From Armatimonadota bacterium (GTDB taxonomy: Bacteria; Armatimonadota; Fimbriimonadia; Fimbriimonadales; Fimbriimonadaceae): a stretch of 64,000 bases of DNA. The stretch spans positions 1 to 64,000 of the forward strand of contig JAKOXK010000030.1 of NCBI GenBank assembly GCA_029781035.1, given 5' to 3'. The notes beneath the pieces are model-generated. The model saw only the letters and a list, made by a program, of their open reading frames with translations. It was not told where the DNA came from and made no database searches. Made by a program: the position numbers and the translations under genes. This document shows positions 52,345 through 60,749 of this stretch, piece by piece (position 1 is the first letter of the stretch; each line of letters starts with the position of its first letter).

Positions 52345-53850
52345 ATGAAAAAGATCCTCGTCATCGGCAGCGGGCCGATCATCATCGGGCAGGCGGCCGA
52401 GTTCGACTACGCCGGTTCGCAGGCCTGCAAGTCTCTCCGCGAAGAGGGCTACGAAGTCGTCTTGATCAACTCGAATCCAGCGACGATCATGACGGACGAA
52501 GAAACGGCCGATGCTGTCTACATCGAGCCGCTGACCCCCGCCTTCTGCGAGCGGGTCATTGCTCGCGAGCGGCCCGACGGACTCTTGCCGACGTTGGGCG
52601 GCCAGACCGGACTCAACCTTGCATCCCAGTTGGCCGACCTCGGCATTTTGGAGAAGTACGGCGTGAAGTTGCTCGGCACCCAGCTCGACGCGATCAAGAA
52701 GGCCGAGGACCGCGAGTTGTTCCGCTCCCTCATGAGGCAGATCAAAGAGCCGGTTCCTGAGAGCTGGATCGTCGAGAGTGACGCCGACCTCGAGGCCATC
52801 TTGGACGTCGTCCCCTACCCCTGCATCATTCGTCCCGCCTACACCCTGGGCGGCACTGGTGGCGGCATCGCGAACAACCGCGAAGAGCTTTGGGAGACGG
52901 GCCGCAAGGGGCTGAAGCTCTCCATGCGCAGCCAGCTCATGGTTGAGCGTTCACTCCTTGGATGGAAGGAGGTCGAGTACGAGGTGATGCGCGACGGCAA
53001 GGGCAACTGCATCACGGTCTGCAACATGGAGAACCTCGACCCGATGGGTGTGCACACCGGCGACTCCATCGTGGTCGCGCCGAGCCAGACGTTGAGCGAC
53101 ATCGAGTACCACATGCTGCGGACAGCGTCGCTCAAGATCATCCAAGCGCTGGGAATCGAAGGGGGCTGTAACGTCCAACTGGCCGTCAACCCCGATAGCT
53201 TCGACTACTACGTCATCGAGGTCAATCCGCGCGTTTCCCGGTCGTCAGCCCTGGCGAGCAAAGCGACGGGGTATCCCATCGCGCGAGTCGCGGCCAAGAT
53301 CGCGGTGGGCAAGACTCTCGATGAGATCGAGAACGCGGTCACGAAGACGACGAAGGCCTGCTTCGAGCCAGCGTTGGACTACTGCGTCGTGAAGATTCCA
53401 CGATGGCCGTTTGACAAGTTCACGACAGGCGACCGGTTCCTCTCGACGCAGATGAAAGCGACAGGAGAAGTCATGGCTATCGACCGGAGCTTCGAAGCCG
53501 CCTTGATGAAGGCTGTCCGCGGACTGGAGGTGAAGGCAAAGGACCTCCGCCACCCCGCGATTGAGGCCCTGGATGACGAATCGCTTCGGTCAGCCTTGCG
53601 CCGACCGACCGACGAGCGGCTTTGGGTGCTGGCAGAAGCCCTGAGGCGAGGATGGTCTCATACCGAGGTCCACCGCCTGAGCCGGGTGGACAAGTGGTTC
53701 CTAGAGAAGATCTCACACCTGGTCGTAGAAGGCTCATTCGAGTCGACTCCTGGTCGCACCGTCTACAAAATGGTGGACACGTGCGCAGGAGAGTTCGAGT
53801 CGCATACGCCCTATTTTTATTCGACACAAGGTCAGTCGCACGACGCCTGA
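52345..53850 (+). CDS. carB: Carbamoyl-phosphate synthase large subunit, N-terminal half only
   Basis: CarB normally has about 1,070 residues: two ATP-grasp halves, an oligomerisation domain and an allosteric domain. This gene encodes 501 aa covering the carboxyphosphate half ([85 protein letters not shown]) and the oligomerisation domain ending [18 protein letters not shown]. It stops exactly where the second half would begin. Conserved sequence up to the stop suggests a functional split subunit, as known for some deep-branching bacteria and archaea. The second half is not in this window. ATG 52345 follows a possible CATAAT -10. Confidence 0.92.
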   Translation: MKKILVIGSGPIIIGQAAEFDYAGSQACKSLREEGYEVVLINSNPATIMTDEETADAVYIEPLTPAFCERVIARERPDGLLPTLGGQTGLNLASQLADLGILEKYGVKLLGTQLDAIKKAEDRELFRSLMRQIKEPVPESWIVESDADLEAILDVVPYPCIIRPAYTLGGTGGGIANNREELWETGRKGLKLSMRSQLMVERSLLGWKEVEYEVMRDGKGNCITVCNMENLDPMGVHTGDSIVVAPSQTLSDIEYHMLRTASLKIIQALGIEGGCNVQLAVNPDSFDYYVIEVNPRVSRSSALASKATGYPIARVAAKIAVGKTLDEIENAVTKTTKACFEPALDYCVVKIPRWPFDKFTTGDRFLSTQMKATGEVMAIDRSFEAALMKAVRGLEVKAKDLRHPAIEALDDESLRSALRRPTDERLWVLAEALRRGWSHTEVHRLSRVDKWFLEKISHLVVEGSFESTPGRTVYKMVDTCAGEFESHTPYFYSTQGQSHDA

Positions 53851-53920
53851 AAACATTGCTTGCCGCTCGGCGTCATTAGACGTGAAACCGTGATAGGATT
53901 CACGGTGAGAGAGGGCAGAC

Positions 53921-55300
53921 TTGAATTCAGTCGCGTTATGGGTGGTCTTGGTCTCGACGGCCGTCTTAGTCTTCTTGTTTGTGCGGCAGGCCACGGGCCA
54001 GCCAAAACGGGTCTGGGACTCGCTGGTGCTCATGGTCGTGGGGGCAGGCTTGGCCGCGGCAGCTTGGAAACTGGACTCACTCGGAGCGTGGAAGACGCCG
54101 GTCATCGGCTTCGCCTCAGGACTGGCGGTCGCGGCAGCGCTCCTTGATTTCACGGATTCGGAGCACCCCACCTGGGCGGGGGCCCCCCTCGGACTCGCGG
54201 CCATTGCATTCGCAGTCTTACCCGGGCTGGGGGTGACCGACCCTCTTCTCTATCTCGGCGGCGCGGCTGGAGCGGCGGCGGCGGGTGCGGTCACCACGCT
54301 GTCCGGTCGGTCTTCGGCATCGATGGCGTTTGTCGTGTGCCTGCTCATCGCCTACGCGGTGGGAAAGCTCGCCCCCGAAGGCACACCGAGCGACACCCAG
54401 TTTGCCGTACTCACCGTTTTTGGTTCCGCGCTCTTGTCGACCATCCTGGGAGAAGGACTCGGAGCGCTGACCAAGAATGGCCGGTTTCCGTGGCCTAAGC
54501 CTGGTACGGGCCTGTTAATGACCCTGATGCTAGTGATCTTGACGTCGAAGCAGCAGTCGATGCCGGAACTGGCGATGATCGTTCCAGGCGCCAGCCTAGT
54601 CGCCGTGGTGTTGGCTGTGGCCCTCGGCAGCAAAGATGATTCGGATCCCCTCAAAGCCGTGTTCGGCGCGATGGTGTGGCTTGCGGTGGGAGCCGCCGCG
54701 TTCAGCTTTGGTAAGAGCTATGGACTCGCACTAGCTGGCCTCTCAGGAGTCTGCGCGACGCTCATTTCAGGCAACCGCCGAGCCATCGCGATGATGGCTC
54801 CCTTGTTCGGGCTCCTCATGGTCCGACTGGGACGGAACCTCTTCCCCGACATGAGCCAGGCTTTCGACATCGGACAGCACTACGCCCTGATCGGATTCCT
54901 GGCTGGCGTGCTGCTCCCGGTCGGACTCCTTTCGGCGGGCGCGAAGTGTCGCCAGGCGGGCCAGGTCTTGGGCCGGGGCGCTGTACTAGGATACGGGCTC
55001 GCTGCGCTCGGTAGTATCGCGTTGGCGGTCGCTTTCCTCGGTTCAAAGGGAGCTAATGGAATGCTCGTCGGTCTCTCGGTCGGGCCTGTCGTCGGCGTCG
55101 TGTTGACTCACAGCCCAGCAGCAGCGGGGACGGGGCTCGGGCTTGGCGGATGGTGTCTCGCGGCGATCGGTTCGCTCAGTAGCTCGGAAGACTTGACGCG
55201 CGGAGACAAGGCGCGGCTCTTGGCCGTCTATGGACTCGCCATCCTCGTGGTCGCGGTCGTCGCCTCGATATTGGGACGTCCCAAGAAGGAAGAAGCGTGA
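53921..55300 (+). CDS. Polytopic membrane protein of unknown function
   Basis: 459 aa from TTG 53921 (GAGAGGG just upstream), with about 12-14 membrane helices through the whole chain, Gly/Ala/Leu-rich, and a short basic tail RPKKEEA. No transporter motif is recognised. Its TGA overlaps the ATG of the alpha-2-macroglobulin gene (TGATG), so it is translationally coupled to it and probably works with it at the membrane. Confidence 0.75.
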   Translation: MNSVALWVVLVSTAVLVFLFVRQATGQPKRVWDSLVLMVVGAGLAAAAWKLDSLGAWKTPVIGFASGLAVAAALLDFTDSEHPTWAGAPLGLAAIAFAVLPGLGVTDPLLYLGGAAGAAAAGAVTTLSGRSSASMAFVVCLLIAYAVGKLAPEGTPSDTQFAVLTVFGSALLSTILGEGLGALTKNGRFPWPKPGTGLLMTLMLVILTSKQQSMPELAMIVPGASLVAVVLAVALGSKDDSDPLKAVFGAMVWLAVGAAAFSFGKSYGLALAGLSGVCATLISGNRRAIAMMAPLFGLLMVRLGRNLFPDMSQAFDIGQHYALIGFLAGVLLPVGLLSAGAKCRQAGQVLGRGAVLGYGLAALGSIALAVAFLGSKGANGMLVGLSVGPVVGVVLTHSPAAAGTGLGLGGWCLAAIGSLSSSEDLTRGDKARLLAVYGLAILVVAVVASILGRPKKEEA

Positions 55301-58300
55301 TGTCGGACGGAAAGGGAACTTGGCTGGCAGGTGCGGTGGGCACGCTGGTGATGGCCGTGCTGTTGGGCAGTGTCTTGAGTTTTGGCGCAACGGTCGAGGT
55401 GCCCATGGGCGGACTCAAGGGCACCGTCACCATGAAGGAGAACGGCAGGGCTTTGCCAAACGCCGAGGTGATCGCGCTCGCCAAGTTCGACCTGCCCGAA
55501 GGGGTGACGACCCATTGGACGACCCGCACGAAGAGCGACGGGTCGTTCACGTTCCATGGGTTGCCGGCGGGTGCCTATGAGATCGACGCCTATGGAAAAG
55601 CCCACCATAATCAAGACCGCTGCGTCGCGATCGTCTCGGAAGGTAAGTCGTCGACTGAGGAAATCAAGACCGACCGAACTCTGCCTGACGTCGATCTACA
55701 GGTCAATCAGCGCGTGTTCCTGCCGGACGAGAAGCCGGACATTACGATTTCGGGATACACAGACTCTCCTACAGCTGACGTCCGTGTGTACTCAGTGCCG
55801 TTTGAGAGTGTCTTCAACAAGAAGTCGCCCGAGAACCTCGTTCGTTCGGTCTTTGAGAACCAGAACGAGTCCGATCCGGCGAAGATCGCGGGTCTTGAGT
55901 CCGTCTGGACACAATCGTACAAGCTGAACAGCAAGGACGTTGAGGGCCATTTTGTCGAGCAAGCGCACCTCGCTCCTCTTCCCGAAGGGATGTATCTGGT
56001 TCGGGCCAGCATCGGCGAATACGTCCGGTACGGGTGGCTGACGGTCTCAAAAATCGCGCTCGTCTCCAAGATCGGCAAACGGGATTGCCTAGCCTTCGTG
56101 ACCGACCTCAAGTCTGGGACGCCGGTTGCAGGAATCCCCGTATCGTATGCAAAGGGCTCGTCTTCCGTCTCGGCAGGCAAGACCGGCCCTGACGGGCTGT
56201 TGCGGTTCCCGTACACGGCCCCAGATGCTCCGAGCATCTTCTTCGCCCAAAGTGGTAACTCGCGAGCGATCACTTGGTCTTACGGCGGGAACGAAGACCA
56301 CGAAGGGAAGACCGTGCTGTGGGCGCAGACCGACCGGCCCGTGTACCGGCCCGGAGACCGCGTGCAGTACAAAGTCGTCGCCAGGGACACTGTCGGCGAC
56401 GGTTACCAGGTCTCACGCGGTCCATTACACATCACGATCAAGGATCCGGACGAAGTCACGGTGACGGAACAGACTGTGACCTTGTCTGCCGACGGAATGG
56501 CCAGCGGTCAGTTCCAGACCGATGCTGAGGCCCTGCCCGGTGACTATGAGATTACGATGGAGCATGGCGACAGCCAAGAGACTCATTATGTGAGCATTGT
56601 CAGCTACCGAAAGCCCGAGTACCGCGTGACAGTCAAGGCCGAGAGGAAAAGCTACATTCGCGGCGAGTTCGCGCACTTCAAGGTCCATGTCGAAACGTAC
56701 ACCGGCGAGCCGGCTGTCGGCGCCAACCTCACCGCCACCTTGTACCGAGCGCCGTATTGGGACTACTCCCCGTTCGATGACGAGAATAGCTACGAAGAAG
56801 ACGACACAGAGACCGACTACTACGGCGACTTCGTCCGCGATCTAGACGGGATTACGGACGAAAACGGCGACTATTCCGTCTCGGTTCCTACGACGGACGC
56901 CAAATGGGAGAAGGAGAACCTCACTGACGCTGATCTGACTCTGGAGGCCTCCGTCCAAGACGCACGAGGTACCGCAGTCGACGGGCATGCCTCAACCCTG
57001 GTGACACGGGGTGAGTTCGACATCAGTGTCGACGCCGACCGCTACATTGTGAGCCCAGGGGAGAAGGTGAAGGCCAGGATCAAGGCCACTTGGAACGCCG
57101 ATGACAGCCCCGTTGCTGGACTTGAAGTGGCCGTCAAGGGTGGACATCTTCGCTGGCTGCACGAAGACACCGTCTTTGTCCAAGAAAACCAGCAAACCGT
57201 CAGGCTCGACCAAAACGGTGAAGCGAGTGTCGAGCTCACCGCTCAGGAGACCGCCATGTATCAGGTCGACGTCTCGGCAGTCGACCGACGAGGGAACTCA
57301 GTCGAGTCACAACTTCAGTGTTGGGTCGACACAGGCTCATTCGACTATGAGGGTCCGACGCCGGACATGCAGCTGACGCTCGACAAGGAGTCATACGATC
57401 CATCGGACGCGGCCAAGTTGCTCATTCGGACCCAGCACCCTGGCGGTGTCGCCTTGCTGACAGTCGAGGCAGACGGCATCCTGTCGACACGCACAGTCTC
57501 CCTTGAGCACAATGCGACGACGGTCGAACTGACCGGTTTGGAGAAGTATTCACCCAATGCGATCATCGCCATCTCCTATGTGCGAGACAAGGAGTACTAC
57601 GAGGCCCAAAGGAACATCAACGTGTCTCTGGCGTTGAAGAAGCTCCAAGTCACGGTCACGCCCGATGTGAGTACCGTTCTGCCCGGTGGGCAAGTCCGAT
57701 ACACCGTTTCCACCAAGGATTCATCAGGCCGGCCAGTAAGGGCCAACGTAGCGGTCGGAGTCGTCGACGAGTCGGTCTTCGCGATTGCGGAGGACCGCAA
57801 TGACCCGATCACCAGTTTCTATCCTCGACGCTGGAGCTCGGTGACGACTTCGTATTCGTTCCCGATGCTGTACATGGACGGCGAGGACAAAAACCCGCAC
57901 GCAGTCCGAATCAGGAAGAAGTTCGAAGACACGGCCTATTGGAACCCTAATGTCGAGACCGACACGAACGGCATGGCCGAGGTGACGGTGCGACTCCCTG
58001 ACAACTTGACCGAATGGAGAGCGACGGCCACCGCATTTACGGACGACACGCAGATCGGCAAGACGAAGTCCTCGGTGGTAGTCAAGAAGGACGTCATGGC
58101 GAGGCTGAGCCTTCCTTCGTTCTTAGTCGAGGGCGACACTCAGACGATCGCGGGCCGGGTTTCGAACACAACGGGCTCCATGATGCCCATGACGGTGAAA
58201 CTCACGCTCGACAATGCGGACATCGTCGAAGGTGCACCGGATCGTCAGGCCGACGTGGGAGCCAATGGAACGCGTGAATTCGTGTGGAAGATCCGGCCAA

Positions 58301-59997
58301 GGGACGTGGGACAAGCCAGCTTCCGGCTGACTGCAGCTTCATCCACCGGGCCAGACGACGGCGTGGAACAAAAAGTACCCGTGCTTGTGCACGGACACAA
58401 GGCAGTCTCCTTCGCGGTGGGTGACACGACCAATTCGGCTTCCTTCGACCTGAGTGCGAGCCAAGCTTCGGTCAAGTACAAACTGACTCTTCATCTCTCG
58501 CCATCGATCTTGGGCAGCCTCACCCAAGCGCTTCCGTCGCTCATCGACTATCCGTATGGATGTGCAGAGCAAACGATGAGCCGCTTCTTGCCATCGGTCT
58601 TGGTGGCCAAACTGATGAAGGACCACGGCTTGTCGGACCCAAGGCTCGCCGAGTTGCCGAAGATCATCCGTGAGTCTTTGGGCCGACTCCGACGGATGCA
58701 GACTGATTCAGGAGGCTGGGGTTGGTGGGAGTACAGCCAGCCGGACGACTGGATGACCGCCTATGTTCTCGAAGGGCTCTACAGGGTTCGGTCGGCCGGG
58801 GTGTCCGTCGCCCCACTTGACACGGACAAGGCGCTCGATTGGGCGGAGAAGGAGTTGGCCAAACCTGATCCGACTCCTTATCCGAACTTGGAATACGATT
58901 CCGAGTGGTCAAGGCGCGTGGAGCTAGCGGCGTCGGTCTTGCTCTACAAACCATCGAACGTGGCCACCGGCGTCTTCCAACGCGCAGTCAAAGCCAAGAA
59001 GGTTTCGACTCAGGCTTTGTCGCGGGCCATTGTGGCTCTGAGTCGACACCCGAATGACCCTCTTCTGCAGGAAGCCTACGGACAGTTGATGTCTCAAGCC
59101 GTCGAGACGAAAGACACGCTCCACTGGCAAGACGATGGGTGGTACGAGGCGACGGGAAGCGCGCTCGAGGCTCTCGTCAGCGTCGAGCCAGAGAGCCCCA
59201 AGATAGGGAAGGTGTTCCGGTACTTGATGGGTGCTCGCCGCGGAACCGAGTGGACGAGCACGCGAGACACGGCGCGTGTGCTTGTGTCGGCTGCGGCCTA
59301 TCTCTCGCGGACGAAGGAGCCTGTCTCCTCGAGCCCCGTCACGGTGCAGGTCAACGGCACGACGGTGTCGACAGTGGACTTCTCCAATCCGAAGAACCTT
59401 GGCGGGGCCACCGTCACCGTTCCAATGTCCGACTTGCGTCGCGGATCGAACCAAGTGAGCATCCAGTTGGCTGGCAGCGGAAAGGTCTACTACGACGCAA
59501 CGCTCGAACAACAGGTGCGGGACGACAAGCTTTCCGCCGAGTCCACAGCCAAGGATTTCTCGCTCCAGCGGACGTTCCATACGGTCAAGGCCGAGAGGCT
59601 CCAGGACGGGACGTTGAGGCTTGTCGTTAGCGAACAGCCAGCCAGTCAGTTCCACTCTGGCGACGTCGTCCGGTGTCGCCTGACGGTCAGTTGCACTCAC
59701 CTGCTGGACCGGGCCATCCTAGAAGTTCCGATCCCGAGCAACTGTCGCATCGTGGACGACGACGAGCCGTTGGACGGCCTCACCTGGGAGTGGTGGTGGG
59801 ACAGGAGCGTTTTCCTCGACGACCGCGCGGTCTTCTTCGGATCCTTCGAGCCTGGAAAGCCGCGTGTCATTGAGTTTGCGCTCCGGGCAGAGTCGCCCGG
59901 CGTGTGTGTCGCCCTACCGGCTTCTTTGAACCGGATGTACCAGCCGGACGAAAAGGCGTCGACCGCCGGCTTGGCCGTGGAGGTCCTGCCAAAGTGA
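55300..59997 (+). CDS. Alpha-2-macroglobulin family protein with intact thioester
   Basis: 1,565 aa from ATG 55300 (AGGA 9 nt upstream). A membrane/signal helix (WLAGAVGTLVMAVLLGSVLS) is followed by a carboxypeptidase-regulatory-like domain (KGTVTMKENGRALPNAEV) and MG domains containing WAQTDRPVYRPGDRVQYKV and VGVVDESVFAI. The thioester motif CAEQ is in YPYGCAEQTMSRFLP (Cys1088). A TED helical domain with LRRMQTDSGGWGWW and a C-terminal receptor-binding-like domain follow. Bacterial members trap proteases at the cell envelope. There is no lipobox Cys and no pbpC neighbour, unlike many homologues. Confidence 0.95.
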   Translation: MSDGKGTWLAGAVGTLVMAVLLGSVLSFGATVEVPMGGLKGTVTMKENGRALPNAEVIALAKFDLPEGVTTHWTTRTKSDGSFTFHGLPAGAYEIDAYGKAHHNQDRCVAIVSEGKSSTEEIKTDRTLPDVDLQVNQRVFLPDEKPDITISGYTDSPTADVRVYSVPFESVFNKKSPENLVRSVFENQNESDPAKIAGLESVWTQSYKLNSKDVEGHFVEQAHLAPLPEGMYLVRASIGEYVRYGWLTVSKIALVSKIGKRDCLAFVTDLKSGTPVAGIPVSYAKGSSSVSAGKTGPDGLLRFPYTAPDAPSIFFAQSGNSRAITWSYGGNEDHEGKTVLWAQTDRPVYRPGDRVQYKVVARDTVGDGYQVSRGPLHITIKDPDEVTVTEQTVTLSADGMASGQFQTDAEALPGDYEITMEHGDSQETHYVSIVSYRKPEYRVTVKAERKSYIRGEFAHFKVHVETYTGEPAVGANLTATLYRAPYWDYSPFDDENSYEEDDTETDYYGDFVRDLDGITDENGDYSVSVPTTDAKWEKENLTDADLTLEASVQDARGTAVDGHASTLVTRGEFDISVDADRYIVSPGEKVKARIKATWNADDSPVAGLEVAVKGGHLRWLHEDTVFVQENQQTVRLDQNGEASVELTAQETAMYQVDVSAVDRRGNSVESQLQCWVDTGSFDYEGPTPDMQLTLDKESYDPSDAAKLLIRTQHPGGVALLTVEADGILSTRTVSLEHNATTVELTGLEKYSPNAIIAISYVRDKEYYEAQRNINVSLALKKLQVTVTPDVSTVLPGGQVRYTVSTKDSSGRPVRANVAVGVVDESVFAIAEDRNDPITSFYPRRWSSVTTSYSFPMLYMDGEDKNPHAVRIRKKFEDTAYWNPNVETDTNGMAEVTVRLPDNLTEWRATATAFTDDTQIGKTKSSVVVKKDVMARLSLPSFLVEGDTQTIAGRVSNTTGSMMPMTVKLTLDNADIVEGAPDRQADVGANGTREFVWKIRPRDVGQASFRLTAASSTGPDDGVEQKVPVLVHGHKAVSFAVGDTTNSASFDLSASQASVKYKLTLHLSPSILGSLTQALPSLIDYPYGCAEQTMSRFLPSVLVAKLMKDHGLSDPRLAELPKIIRESLGRLRRMQTDSGGWGWWEYSQPDDWMTAYVLEGLYRVRSAGVSVAPLDTDKALDWAEKELAKPDPTPYPNLEYDSEWSRRVELAASVLLYKPSNVATGVFQRAVKAKKVSTQALSRAIVALSRHPNDPLLQEAYGQLMSQAVETKDTLHWQDDGWYEATGSALEALVSVEPESPKIGKVFRYLMGARRGTEWTSTRDTARVLVSAAAYLSRTKEPVSSSPVTVQVNGTTVSTVDFSNPKNLGGATVTVPMSDLRRGSNQVSIQLAGSGKVYYDATLEQQVRDDKLSAESTAKDFSLQRTFHTVKAERLQDGTLRLVVSEQPASQFHSGDVVRCRLTVSCTHLLDRAILEVPIPSNCRIVDDDEPLDGLTWEWWWDRSVFLDDRAVFFGSFEPGKPRVIEFALRAESPGVCVALPASLNRMYQPDEKASTAGLAVEVLPK

Positions 59998-60740
59998 GGG
60001 GCCTGACCACAGCGGCGTTGAGTCTGCTGACAGTCTCGGCTGCTTTGGGGCTGCTCTATGGCTCATCGAATCCGACGGCCACGTTAGGCTCGTTTAGTAC
60101 CTCGTTCGACGGTCGCCTCCTTGATCAGACCCACAACGCCGTCCTTGCTGCCATGAAACTAGACGGCGCCGTCATTGAACCTGGCGCCGTACTCAGCTTC
60201 AACGACCGGGTCGGTTCATGGAGCCGCGACCAGGGATACAGACGGGCTCCCGTCAGCTTCAGTGGAACGTTGATCAACGAGTGGGGCGGAGGTGTGTGCC
60301 AGACGAGCACCACCCTCTACAACGCTGGACTCCTGGCGGGACTAGAGCCTGTCGAAAGGCACCATCACCAGTTCGCTGCTAACTACGTGCCTCCGGGCCG
60401 AGACGCGGCCGTGGCCTATCCCAACATCGACTTGCGCCTCAAGAACCCGTATCCGTTCCCGATCCGCGTCAAGGTGAGGGCGAACAATGCCCGCATGGAG
60501 ATCCGGTTCGTGGGGCCGGGGAGCCCACCGTCGGTCCAGATCCAGTCGAACGTGATCCAGGTTCGTCAACCGGGCCGACTTCAACTGGGCCATGGACCGT
60601 TGGCGCGTGTGCGGAATCCAGGCAAAGCGGGTTATCAGGTGCAGGTCACGCGGTTGATCAATGGCAAGACTGAGTGGATCAGTCAGGACAGCTATCCGTC
60701 CATGACCCGGGTCGTGGAACGCTTGCCAGCATCCCAGTAG
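59994..60740 (+). CDS. VanW family protein
   Basis: 248 aa from GTG 59994, overlapping the alpha-2-macroglobulin stop (GTGA). An N-terminal hydrophobic stretch (TTAALSLLTVSAALGLLYG) acts as anchor. The VanW domain is clear: LGSFSTSF, NAVLAAMKLDGAVIEPGAVLSFNDRVG, EWGGGVCQTSTTLYNAGLLAGLEPVERHHH and NPYPFPIRVKV. VanW proteins are envelope-associated and of unknown function; the name comes from vancomycin-resistance clusters. It forms the third member of the overlapping operon. Confidence 0.92.
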   Translation: MRGLTTAALSLLTVSAALGLLYGSSNPTATLGSFSTSFDGRLLDQTHNAVLAAMKLDGAVIEPGAVLSFNDRVGSWSRDQGYRRAPVSFSGTLINEWGGGVCQTSTTLYNAGLLAGLEPVERHHHQFAANYVPPGRDAAVAYPNIDLRLKNPYPFPIRVKVRANNARMEIRFVGPGSPPSVQIQSNVIQVRQPGRLQLGHGPLARVRNPGKAGYQVQVTRLINGKTEWISQDSYPSMTRVVERLPASQ

Positions 60741-60743
60741 ACT
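60738..60743 (+). promoter_or_regulatory. Possible -10 hexamer (TAGACT)
   Basis: TAGACT contains the vanW stop codon and ends 6 nt before ATG 60750. GGAAG lies between and could instead act as a ribosome site. Confidence 0.3.
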
Positions 60744-60749
60744 GGAAGC

